A stretch of DNA of 64,000 bases from Mortierella alpina (taxonomy: Eukaryota > Mortierellomycota > Mortierellomycetes > Mortierellales > Mortierellaceae), in assembly GCA_029449245.1 (NCBI GenBank), contig JANATF010000010.1:1798001-1862000 (forward strand). Reading direction: 5' to 3'. The notes beneath the pieces were generated by a model. The model was given only the letters and a program-made list of their open reading frames with translations, did not search any database and was not told the origin of the DNA. Made by a program: the position numbers and the translations under genes. Shown here one piece after another: positions 1 to 10,381 of the stretch. Numbering within the stretch: the stretch's first letter is position 1; every line of letters starts with the position of its first letter.

Positions 1-2000
1 TTCATACATATTCAGCTAGGAGACGCGGTTGATGCCAACGAGCTTCCAAAGAACATTATGACAGCGTTCACACAAGTACGAGCACTTGTAGAGCAGTCAA
101 AGCGTCCGGTCATTGTTCCGATGTCACCCGTCAGGTATGGCTTTATGACATTATCAGAGCGAGAGCTCCTACTGTGTATACACCGGACATACCGCGCCGA
201 GGTCGTCAAGGCTCTTGGTCCTTCTGCCAAAGTGGATGATTTGTATCAGGTCCTACTCACAAGCCTAGGCAACATGGCGCCAGGACAGTTTCTCTCCCAT
301 CTGATGGTTCCAAGAGGTCCCGCGCAGAAGATTAGAGGCTATCGCACTTCACTTCAAACCGTGGCGCCAAAACTGGACGGAGCCGACTACATCTATGATG
401 CGGCCAAGAAATATGCCCTCACAGGAACATTCCGAACGAACGATCTCGAGCTGCAAGTCATGGCTTTCGATACAAGAGTTCTGAAGGGGTTCAAGCCCGA
501 CGCAACTCTTGCGCCCGGTCGGACTGATCCTAGAATGGGTAATACGCGGTACCTTACTGAGATTCGAAACGTTTACAAGTCCCCAGAGGATGTCGAACAG
601 GCCTTTGGACCATTTCCAGATGAGTTGTGAGTACTTTTTTATCTTTGAGGATGTTTGTCGCATGCATTTTTGCAGCCGTTGTATTAATTCCAATTACTGG
701 TTGTCTAGAGCGTTAGACCAGCTATGGATCGCGGGCATAGACTTGGGCCAGGTCGTAACCGCAGCAGTGAGCGTTCGGGTGCCAGTTCATTTCCATAATA
801 CCGACTCAGAGTCTGATACGAATACCGATATGGATATGGAGGAGCACATCGACACGGACGGCGACACTGACATAGTGGAGGACAAAGACAGTGGCTGTAA
901 TACAGACATTGAGGAGGATAACGACAGTGGCATTGATACGGACATGGATGAGGACAACAACAGTGGTACTGAAACGGACATGGAGGAGAATGAGGACCTG
1001 AACGAAATCATCACGCACTCCAGCAGCAGTGCAATAGCTATGATGGCGCCTGCCAATGGCCCTGACAGCTCCTTTCAGTTGGCTACAGTGATACAGGAAA
1101 CCAACAAGGTCGAAGACGACCATTTGGACCTTGTGTTGGAAGGGGGCACAATGCGGAACCTAAAGATTAAGCAAAAGGCGCTTTATCAGCCCAACTTTCG
1201 CTTCCAACGGGCCTTGGAGAGCAGAAAGACGGAGAAGGTCTGCGAAAGGGAAGTCAGCATCCTTCCAAAGAGAGGCGTGTCGGATAGGGAGGTCGTAGAG
1301 TTTTTAGACTCTGAGCAGACGGCCCACGCAGACTTGGATACGTACTACAACGGATCATTCACTCATCGTCGCATGGCATGGGATTTCAAAAAGGCCAAGG
1401 ACGCAGAAGTCGACACCGCCATCTCTGCCATAATGGACATGTTCAAGGAGGCACCAAGGGGCAAGGTGCTTGTGGCCGTTGGACTTGGAAAGTTTGGCTC
1501 TGGCGGATCAAGCTTACCTTCGAACCATGGAACCTTTGGAGCAAAACTCGTGAAGACGGTAAGACATCTCTTCCTATCACTATCACACACGTACACAACA
1601 CAACACTCGCTCGCACACACACGCACACACGTTCCTAAAGGCTTTCAAACAATTGTTCTCAAAATCGTGCAACGTTCTCATAATCCTTCTACGCTGTCTT
1701 CAACTATAGCTTCGTGCTGCAGGGATCGCCGTAGTTGGCATCAACGAGTACTACACCTCTCAGAGGTGTCCGTTTAATTCCCCTGTGGACCCTGCCAACC
1801 CTTGCGACCACGGCTTCGTCGCGCGCGTCCATATGAGACGCTCATATTGCCGCAAGTGCCATATGTATTTTCACCGTGACAGTCTCGCGTGCCAGAACAT
1901 GATCCTAGCCACGGCAACCCACGTAGCTATGCAAAAGCGGCCCTGGTTCCTTCAGCCACTGGACGACGATGGGGTTCCTCTATGGGATGAACTTAGTTAA
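1..2000 (+). CDS. Fanzor-like (eukaryotic TnpB-type) RNA-guided nuclease, 5' partial
   Basis: The frame is open from base 1, so the N-terminus lies outside the window. Exons are 1-626, 709-1558 and 1710-2000, joined in phase across two introns of 82 and 151 bases, giving at least 588 residues. A RuvC-I motif AGIDLG (Asp about residue 220) starts exon 2. The last exon reads GINEYYTSQRCP, then CRKCHMYFHRD, then SLACQNM: a Zn-ribbon followed by a RuvC-III type HRD (Asp about 549). The Glu of INEYYTS (about 505) fits the relocated RuvC-II acid described for Fanzors. Between RuvC-I and the conserved region LKIKQKALYQP sits a Ser/Asp/Glu-rich insert. Family knowledge: Fanzors are eukaryotic relatives of TnpB that cut DNA guided by an omega RNA and are often carried by transposons. 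All three candidate acids and the zinc cysteines are present with no internal stop, so it may be active. It could also be a domesticated or inactive copy; the missing N-terminus (guide-binding part) cannot be judged. Confidence 0.8.
862..1002 (+). repeat. Acidic 36-bp tandem repeat inside the Fanzor-like ORF
   Basis: Three adjacent 36-base units (about 891-998) encode 12-residue acidic repeats of the form DSGxxTDxxEDN; looser copies precede them. They lie directly after the RuvC-I motif. Being in frame and a multiple of three, they lengthen a surface loop without breaking the ORF. Confidence 0.75.
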
Positions 2001-3213
2001 GCTACATTAGAAGATAGCTACCAAATGCGGGGGTGCCTCTTAAGTCCACTATTTAGTGCTGACATAAGGATACCCCTCGTTCAGGGTCCTGTCGTGAATC
2101 TGGGCAGGGCGAGGACAGGTTGACCTTTCACAAGTGCAAGAGGGCAGGGACAAGGGAAGTGGTAAGACAGGAGGGTTCAGGGTATGATCAAGGATGTATT
2201 CAAGTTACTAGGTAAAGAGCAACTGTAGAGAGGGAACTACAGACTATATATATACTAAACACTGAGCCCAGCGCGTAATGCCGCTTTGACCCATAGTCAC
2301 CGGTCAGGACATAATTCAAGGCATTCAGTAAAAAGGGGTCGCATGTCGACAAGGCATTAAAAGGCGAAATAAGGCTTGGCCTAGGATACTACGCTTATCC
2401 TAGGGCCGAGTACGCGACAGGTCCTCTCTGGGGCATAGTATTCCTGATTATGCTTTTCCAAACACCTGTAGTGATCTTCCCACTCCTTTTCACAGTTTTC
2501 CCTGAGCTTGGTAATCCTAGGATAGAAAACATAGAACCGGGAGGGTCGGAAATCTTGTCAGGTCTGCATACGAAAGTGATCCGAGGAAATGTCAGAAATA
2601 GATACGTACAGGTCCATGGCGCAACGAGTGACTTTGCGTCCTTCCTTAAGACAGCGGGCAGGGTCGCTATTCTCGTTCTTGCAGAGCATAAAATCCTCAT
2701 TGTAGTCCCTGCAGTAGGATCCGATGAAGAATGATGCAGACTTCAGGGGCACGGATGTAGTCCCGATCTCGGGCTGAGCTGCTTCTGCGGGGGCAGGCGT
2801 GTATCGACGAATTGGCCGGTGGGCAAAGAAGCTTCGCGATGGGTGGCCATAATGCACTATCTGTTAATTCTGTCAATTCTGTCAGTTGCCAAGTATTGCA
2901 TGGGTCAGCGAACCAGACCGACCGCAAGTCGAAACACCCCGAGGCTCTGCATGGCAAGGACATTCTGTAGCCGGAAATAATGTTGAGCGCTCGGACATTT
3001 TGGATTTTCGAGAATCCCGAAAGCGGCGCGCTGGGGTTGCTGTGATGGCAGTAGGGTACGTACAGTTCTGAGGGCACGACGCGAGAAGAGTGGAGAGTTG
3101 AGCCGCAAGAATATGTCGGGCAGGGGAGTGGATGATGCGAGTCAGGACATGAGTGGGGGTTGCTTTATTTCGTGTTGTCCCAGGACTCTGGAATATCTCT
3201 CCTCGATGGAGTT
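2001..3213. other. Region with no convincing gene
   Basis: Short ORFs on both strands overlap one another and show neither domains nor matched splice sites. A possible hairpin sits just after the Fanzor-like stop (2030-2041 pairing with 2066-2076). Nothing else is recognised. Confidence 0.5.
2030..2076 (+). ncRNA. Possible hairpin downstream of the Fanzor-like stop (omega-RNA candidate)
   Basis: GGGGTG at 2030-2035 and CTT at 2039-2041 can pair, with single-base bulges, with AAGG at 2066-2069 and TACCCC at 2071-2076, enclosing a loop of about 24 bases. It begins about 30 bases after the stop codon. Guide RNAs of TnpB/Fanzor are commonly encoded at the 3' end of the nuclease gene, so the position is suggestive, but a hairpin of this quality can occur by chance. 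Confidence 0.2.
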
Positions 3214-3459
3214 CTAATTGGGCACGCAGCACGTCCAGGCCCATCCACGACCGGTCTGGCAGCATGAACCGCCAATCATCCCACAGGCAGCGTGTCCAAA
3301 ATAGCAAAGCCAGGCACCACCGTTGGCATGCGTAGAGCTACCACAGCCGTTTCCATTACGGCTGACATCGCAAATTTCGTCGCCCTGCCCATGCACAACG
3401 GCTGTCAAGACTAGCAGCAGCAACATGGCGCAGCAGAGATTTCTCATGATAACTTGCAT
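3214..3459 (-). CDS. Small secreted cysteine-rich protein
   Basis: This intronless 81-residue ORF has a clear N-terminal signal peptide: after MQVIMRNL comes a hydrophobic stretch of Leu, Val and Ala ending near VVHGQG. The mature part of roughly 57 residues contains eight cysteines, arranged as single Cys at four places and then two CC pairs near the end, and is rich in Gly, Trp and Asn. Eight cysteines would allow four disulphides, typical of fungal effectors, antimicrobial peptides or hydrophobin-like secreted proteins. The two CC pairs recall hydrophobins, but spacing and length do not fit that family. A second Met at residue 5 could be the true start. Neighbouring DNA is gene-poor. Function unknown. 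Confidence 0.6.
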   Translation of the reverse strand: MQVIMRNLCCAMLLLLVLTAVVHGQGDEICDVSRNGNGCGSSTHANGGAWLCYFGHAACGMIGGSCCQTGRGWAWTCCVPN

Positions 3460-5217
3460 AATCGAACCTAGGGAAGAGGAAGAAGTGTCACATTGACAGA
3501 AGATACGGATGCTTTCTATAGCTGTATATTTTCACAGACTCAAAATTATCAAAACCTACGATTGTCTGGTCTGAAGTGTTTCGGGGATTGTGCAGCTCCT
3601 CTGTGAAAGTTAGTTTGTAGCTTTTAGGTCTTCCTGCGGGGGATCTTGTTAAGGACTCGGTTTGGAGTAGTAAAGAATCGATTGTGTTTTTTGATTGTGA
3701 AGAAGCAGGAGCGCCGCGGCTCTTTATATGAATGCAGTTGTGGTCAGCTCCCGTATTTAAAATTTGATAAAACCAATGAATTGTAGACGTTTGCCGAGTT
3801 TGAGCTCTGTACAGCAAACTCACTGGAGCCAGTATGACACAAAACTCTCCCAGTATGAGCTTGCCCCGGTGTCTCTATATTCCGTGACCTCAAAGTAAGA
3901 GCCTATGCCCCAGCTGTTTCGGTGAACCATCCACGGTGCTACGCTGCAATCTGAGCATATCAGACGGGACACCATGATCCAGCGAGAGCGTGGATCATGC
4001 CTGGCAACAGATGCACTCTTTGAATCCAAACTTCGCCCCGGCCGCTATTGGAAAAACATCATTCGTAACTGAATGTGTTGAGCAACTAACGCGTTAGGCC
4101 AATATATGAAAGTAACGGCAAGTGCAAAGGACTTGGGAGCTGAGATGAATAACAACGAGCAATCCAGTTCTACCGAATGGTCGTCTGTCAGGTTTACTAT
4201 CACAGAGCCTCACTGACATCCAATTCAACAGTTATCAGCAAACTTCTATCAGTTGGTGTGGAAAAGTAAACGCACGATGAGGCGAGGGCTGAAGTCATTA
4301 TAGCTCGCATGTTATAGAAGAACGTGGCATGGTTACCGGCTCTTGCTTGCTCAGACAGGCACAACACCTAAATGCACTGTAATTCAACTCAATCCCCAAC
4401 AGCAGCAGGCTTTAATAGTGTATCCAAGACCAACACCATGTGCCTGGTATGACGGTGGCGCCCTCGTACGTTTAAGGTCTTCGATGTCAAACAAATCATA
4501 CACCTTGCAGTGTATTGAGAAACAACCTTGAGCTGCCCTATTGAATATGCACTCCACGTGCGCAGCGGCCATCCAACGCTAACGAAATTCATCTCAAGAG
4601 CCATTGCAAGAACCCCCACACGAACCTCACAGGAACTTGTACAGACACTCTGGATATCGCTTTCAGGAACACTTGAAAAGCGCGTACATCATGACCGACC
4701 CTCTCATGGTTGCGAAGTTAAACATGCGCTTGCTCACTAGGTGTGGCAACCGACCCCAATACCTCAATTGCAAATAGGACGATTGTAGCACTCATAGCCG
4801 CAGTATGCCTGTATCCTATGTAGCAGTTATCATACTCATGCAATGGAGATCGGCAGGGCGCGCAGGGTGTATTTGTGTTACCGATGCTTCCAATGACCTT
4901 ATGGTTACCGAGCAGTTGTGTGCGAAAAAAGGTGGAGAGATGCAAGATGGTCGGGTACAGCCTGGAAATACCGCATCAAGGGTATCTCACAATATGAATG
5001 CGAGTGGGCTTGGACGCCATTACCCGACTCAGAATGTGGAACCTTGAGACTGTTTAGGTTTCTCGGTGATGCTCAGAATTCAGGATCGAGTCAGAAGCAC
5101 TTCTCAAACCAAGAACGCTTGCGTGAAAGGAAAGGTTGTATAAACCTTCTCCATATTCTTTAGTGCAATGCTATGGACATGAGGGAGGTATCAAATTCAG
5201 TTGACACACGGATGGGA
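3460..5217. other. Gene-poor region
   Basis: Only short overlapping ORFs are seen, none with a domain, a signal peptide or well-placed splice sites that I trust. A weak plus-strand reading around 4805-5047 contains a few cysteines but lacks a convincing signal peptide. The first part may hold the promoter of the cysteine-rich secreted gene. Confidence 0.45.
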
Positions 5218-6603
5218 CTAGAATTCGAGCCACTTGGCATAGTATGTACAGCCAGAAGGGTTGACGGGCCCGCTTTCTGTGCAGAAGTCCGCCACTGGAC
5301 AGTAGCCACAAGGGCAGTCCTGCCATGCAGACTCGGCCTTCTTGTCCCGGGTGACAGCTTTGTAGACCCAATCTGAATCGTTGTCCAGATCACCTTCGTC
5401 GCCCCAGTCCTCGTCCACCTGTGCAACGAAACGCTCAACCTTGCCATCATACACCAGCACGTCCAGAAGCATTGTGATGTCATCCACCGTCAGATCGACT
5501 TGACTGATCCGCTTCTCCATAATGTACTTGTGTACGCTGCTTGCAGATGGGTATGCCTTGTGTGCGACAGTGAAGACACTGCTGGCATCTCTAGGAAAGG
5601 ACTTTGATAGTCGAAACGGGCGAGTGTCAATAGATTGTGCTTTTCCGACTATTTGCGCAGATGTTGCTCCATTCCATGAGACAATGGTAGCCGAGAAGTA
5701 CTCAATTTTTACCTTCAAGGTAATGTACTTGTAGCATGTGTTTGTCAAGTGCTCCACAAACTCCACATCCAGCTCCTGATCTGTGAACCATGGACCACCT
5801 GTGACCTCGACGGAGGGGGTAAGCTCCATTAACATGTACAACTTCCTCGTAGGATGTTTTACTGACTTGATTGCCTTCACCAATGCCTTCTGTTCCAGCG
5901 CCCGCAAACATCTTTTGATGACTGCCTCGTGTAAATTTGTCTTTGACTTCAGGTGCTTTGTCCAAATTCCTTCGTTTCCTGATGCTCGAATGGTGCTGTA
6001 AACAACTTGCTCTTCTCCCTGCAATGATCCTGCCCTAATGAGACAAAGTAGGGGAATGAATGATCATCAGTCAAGCCCAAGAATATCCAAGGAAGAAGTC
6101 GTCCACAATAGACAAGTGTAGGCGCGCTTTGTTTGCGGCCTGGCCCTACGTACTTTCCGGCCTCTTCCACTGATACGGCCTTGTAAATAAGTTCTCCTCT
6201 GACTTGGAATACCTCGATCAGCCCCTATTGGAGTGAGTGAAATGCCGCACTTAGTTCGTGACACAAAGAACGTCCAAGCACGATCCGCGCTGAATGCTTC
6301 GCCTCCATATCCGCAGTACGCTTACCTTGACCAACAGCACATTCAGGGACATGGCGAGCTCTGTTGCATCGCACTCTGGATGGAGGATTGTGAAATCCGA
6401 TGTTGTCAGACCCTATTGCATTCCAGCACAGCATCAAGGACATGGGCAGACGATCAGAAAGGATCAAGGACAAGTGGTCGAGTATGAAGGAACGGATGCA
6501 CAAGTGAATTGCAAGCACTCGACATTGTGGCGGACGGTACATTAGCCTTTGCGTGGAGACACGCCTTGTAAAAGAGGTCCTCGACCACTTTTGACGCAGC
6601 CAT
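5218..6603 (-). CDS. RPC34: DNA-directed RNA polymerase III subunit RPC6 (RPC34/POLR3F)
   Basis: The RPC34 subunit belongs to the RPC82-RPC34-RPC31 subcomplex that helps Pol III open promoters and contact TFIIIB in the nucleus. Exons on the minus strand are 6541-6603, 6326-6412, 6154-6224, 5713-6034 and 5218-5601, giving about 307 residues, the usual size. The start MAASKVVEDLFYKAC leads into winged-helix 1 (AMSLNVLLVKGLIEVF), then winged-helix 2 (GNEGIWTKHLKSKTNLHE, then VKSIKSV-like, YMLMELTPS, GGPWFTDQELD). The C-terminus CPCGYCPVADFC, followed by SGC and YYAKWLEF, carries the cysteines that hold a 4Fe-4S cluster in this family. The intron 5602-5712 is 111 bases with no stop in frame, so it can be mistaken for coding; removing it restores LKSFPRDA. 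Confidence 0.93.
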
Positions 6604-7130
6604 AGCGCGAGTATGTTGAGTGTGTTTGGGAATGGACGGGTGAGAAGAATGCAGTTGGTTATGGAGGCTGTGTGAATGCCAAAGTGGATGCGAATCAGGC
6701 GAGCAGTAAAGCTCCTGTGGCTTGGATATATTTTTATTTTCAGTTTTTCTTTTGGTATCAAGCGCGAAATATAGACGTACGCGTCCACCGCTCGTCCACC
6801 GCTTGTGCACCGCCTTGACTGTTCACCGCTTTAAATCCTGTCCACCGCTTGTCTACCGACTGTCTACCTCCTCCAAATCGTCAGCACTTGCATTGCAAGT
6901 AGACAATGTGAAACGAAAAATGAAATCCCAAGGCTCAACAGGCAGCAGGAGGGTTTGTAGAGCCAAGGCATAGGAAAGAGATGAGCCGGTATCACAAATG
7001 CAATTCACGAGCTGTCGTTTACACTACGAAAAGTCGTTCACCTGGTAAGACGAAGACTACGCCTCCATTTACACGCTGAGTACATCGTCGGAGACATATC
7101 GATCATACTTTTCGTTTGTATAGATGGCCA
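6604..7130. other. Upstream region with degenerate CACCGCT repeats
   Basis: It contains the presumptive RPC34 promoter and, at 6781-6870, a run of imperfect 11-18 base units around GTCCACCGCT. No gene is seen. Confidence 0.5.
6781..6870 (+). repeat. Degenerate tandem repeat, core GTCCACCGCT
   Basis: About six imperfect copies of (G)TCCACCGCT or GTCTACCGACT follow one another with short spacers. It lies about 180 bases upstream of the RPC34 start and shows no coding sense. Confidence 0.7.
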
Positions 7131-7149
7131 TGACTGACCTCTACTCTGC

Positions 7150-10041
7150 TCACCGCGGCCTTCCTCCTACTCTACAGCAGTCGCTGAACATCACAGTATC
7201 CTGCCAGCAGGATTTGTCCCCCGCAACGGTGGAGCGCCGCTTGCGACCGTTGTCGTCCCTATGCATCCCGATTTACAAGCGTTCTGGGTGGAGCATGTGA
7301 AGGGTCCGACAGAGAACGATGACCTCACACTTCTTAGCTTCATGCATATTACGGCCCTGAACGAGCAAAATATTTTACTTGCTCGCTAGTCTTTACGGGT
7401 GCTCGCTCGCTAAGATCATATCACTGCAGAAACACGCGCGGCCTTCCGGGGCCAACAAAGAAGGTAGAAGATAGTAAAAGTGTAATTGCTCTAGCGAGCG
7501 AGCAACAAATTCAAGCACTCGCTCAAGTAGCGAGTTGCTCGCTAGTTCAGGGCCGTAATGCATATCCTTTTTTTAGGGATCATGGGAGGTACTGAAGTCA
7601 CAAGCGACAAAAACCCTGCATGCACTAAGATCGTCGACACTATCAAGGAATCTACCGCGGATACTAACGTCAAGGCCCAGGTGGACTCTCCCACACTATG
7701 AAAGCCCATGTGGACCAACTCGCCCCGGTGCACGCCAATCTTTGGACAGTGTCAGTGTTCGACAAGGCCATGACATATTCTTTGCGCGTGATGCTCAGAC
7801 TGCACCCCGCCCCTCAGCGGGAGGCAAGACTGCAGGAGCGGCTGAAGACCTACAGATCCACCAGGCGGGAGCGGGCAGAAACGTTGCGCGAAGGTTGACA
7901 GCCGCGGGTCAAGACATGGCGATGGAGAGTGTCCGCGTTGTATGACGAACTAGAACGAGCCATAAGGCACGAAAGGAGCTCGAGCCGTGTGCAGGCGATT
8001 CTAAAGATACTCTGCGCTTGAGTGAGTAGTAGCCCAAACCGATGCCTGGCAGTGGAGGGTTCTCCCGGTTGAGGGGGAGCTGGCGAAAGTAGTCCAGTCC
8101 AGAGAGGTGAAGAGCAGCAAAGTTGAGCAGGACCGTCAAAGACGTCAGATACTCTTAAGACACCGCATTCAGTCACAGCCATAGACCAGACTAGCATTAT
8201 CGCTACCTGGTCGAACACACCACCCGCACGATAACGTGGAGGATCTGGATTTGGAAAACGAGGAGCTGCTCGAACAGTTGATAGACATGGAAGATCTAGA
8301 CCATCTTGAGGAGGAGGAGGAGGAGGGAATCGAGCAGCAGGAGACAGTTATCAATCCGAACCCATCAGTCAACAAGGACAACAGCAAGACACCGCGGGAG
8401 CACCAGCGGCTCCAACAGAAGGCTGCCAAGGAGGCTGGCTCTCGCACCACGAGCACAGCTAGGCAAAGCGTTTTTGCTACACCAGAAGTCAAGCAGACTT
8501 ACACCATTCTCAAGCAAGCAAGATTGTCAGCCGCGATTGTTTGAGAAACCGTCGAGCCTCTCAAATAGGAACTGCAGGATGCTCGCCAGTCATAATTTAA
8601 TTGGAACAAATTGTTCAATGCTGCAAAGTACGGTGCAGGGTCAGCCACAACAAGCGAGGTGACGCTAACTAAAGCGACTAGGGACCACGTTGCCTGTGAG
8701 GCTACGGCCGAAAAGCTAGATGTTCAGGTTCTAGTCGCCGGCAGCCGCTGCGGCAAGGGAGTTCTTGTTTTTGGTGGAAACGATGAACGAGACATGAGGG
8801 CTCTCTCTCTAGAAGCGATCGAAGAGAACATCAGCAAGTATTATGCACTTGGTACGTCTCATTGCACTCTTACTGGTGATAAGAGCGCCTTCGGTATTGA
8901 TGACACATTTCTATGACGCCTCTTGCTTTGCAGCATCCGCATCAATAAAGCCGGATCCCGTTCGCCTTCATCTGCCTCTGCTTCGACTTCGCCATGACCA
9001 GCGTCCACTCTTATCAACTGCCCACCAATCATAAAGGCACGGCAGAGATCAATGAGCGCAGGTTCACGAGGCGCATGGCCAAGAGGCGCGAGCGACGGTT
9101 CAAACATCCAGAGAACAAACGTGTCGTGGACGCCCTTCGGAGCATTTCCAAGCCAGACCATGCTATGAAGCCAGCCACCAACTTATTGGACATAGAGGAA
9201 AGCAGCCAAAGCGCAGCGAACAGTCCGCAGCACATTGCAGGGATTTGAGCATACTCAGATGCGGCTGAAGGACAAGAAGACCTAGCGAAATACGGACAAC
9301 GAGAGCAGGGGCCAGAAAGGCCGCGCAGGAGCGGCACACGATCATGACTCAAGCTGAGAAGCATGCCCTATCAAGCAGTAAGTGTACAGAAAAAGTGGTT
9401 ATCTGTCAATCGTTTTGTTCACACATTCAGGAGTCATACTGGCTTTTGGCGTTTCAAAAGCTCGGCTTCCATGCTCATAACTGACATATTATGAACATAT
9501 ATCCTAGGCTCCTTGATACGTGGATGGTGCGATGAACATGGCCGACACCATATCAACCACAACCCCGACAGGTCCTATGCACATCCAGAGGTTTGACGCG
9601 TCAAGAACCCGAATGTTATCCCGATCCTGATGATCGGGGCGGCAGGTACAGGTGTAGAGTCAAAGATTCAAGGACATTTCGGCGCGGAGGTGCGGCCATC
9701 CGCCAGCAAGTGCCAGTAGCATTGGCCAAGGATCACAGACGTTCAAAACCTGTTGTAACTGCAAGAAGCCAGTCAAGTTGGCCAGGTCGCGGCATATTGT
9801 CAAGGGGAGATCAAGATGGTCTCGGTCAATGGCGCGGTGCAGTACGCGAACCAGCTCTGCCCCCGCCAGGCCCGCCATCAAGGCCCGCGACAAGAAATGC
9901 CTGAATCGATATCGCCGTCGCGGTAGGGTCTCACGGTCGAACAGGACGGACTCGCCCCCCTCACTCGCAGCGCCGTACCAACAACTAAAAAACACCAGTT
10001 CTCTGGATCTGGATATCAAGAACACGCACTGGACATCATAA
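7150..10041 (+). pseudogene. Decayed TnpB/Fanzor-like nuclease relative
   Basis: Coding-looking blocks occur in changing plus-strand frames, separated by stops and frameshifts. One block of about 57 codons ends where a MITE is inserted (7349). Another encodes RRMAKRRERRFKHPENK with a basic profile (about 9060-9120). Further on, MIGAAGTGVESKIQGHF shifts frame into RRGGAAIRQQV (9628-9710), followed by SVNGAVQYANQLCP (about 9820-9860) and, after another shift, RDKNA and IDIAVAVG (about 9888-9930). The last pieces resemble the conserved end of TnpB-type nucleases: a glycine-rich RuvC-II region, then a residual Zn-ribbon Cys, then RD with NA and I as in RuvC-III. At least three frame changes and several stops mean no functional protein. 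It belongs to a different subtype from the ORF at 1-2000, judged by these motifs. Limits are approximate. Confidence 0.4.
7349..7558. mobile_element. MITE with 14-bp terminal inverted repeats and 6-bp target duplication
   Basis: The left end TTACGGCCCTGAAC is the exact reverse complement of the right end GTTCAGGGCCGTAA. The 210-base element is flanked by direct TGCATA copies at 7343-7348 and 7559-7564. Its interior carries many GCTCGCT and AGCGAGC motifs, forming subterminal inverted repeats. There is no ORF, so it is non-autonomous. It lies in the decayed nuclease-like gene. The transposase superfamily is unclear. Confidence 0.85.
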
Positions 10042-10381
10042 TGCAAGCTGTGCCCCCGTACACTAACGACTTTGCAACTATGGTTTGTATACAACAACCA
10101 TAATTACTTTGTCCCTCCGTCGTCCGTGATCTTTTCATCACATCGTAATATGCCTCGAAAAAATACAACGCCTGTCATGACAGGAGGGATCAGAACGCTA
10201 TAGAAACGTTCATGCTGCTTGGAAAATACCATTGAAGGCCACTTCGGTGGAAGCCAATAGTCGCGCCGACATGACGTTATAGTGGAGGAACTTGGATGGG
10301 ATTGGATAGAAATAGCGGTGGAGCCTGGACCACAACGGCCAGATAACCGTACATATAAGCACACTTTAGATAAACGATAAT
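10042..10381. other. Spacer between the decayed element and the LIM-binding gene 3' end
   Basis: No gene or repeat recognised; it probably contains the 3' UTR of the minus-strand gene that ends at 10382. Confidence 0.5.

Noticed and set aside
2395-3335. Nest of 60-141 residue ORFs on both strands
   Set aside because: No domain, signal peptide or splice logic; mutually overlapping.
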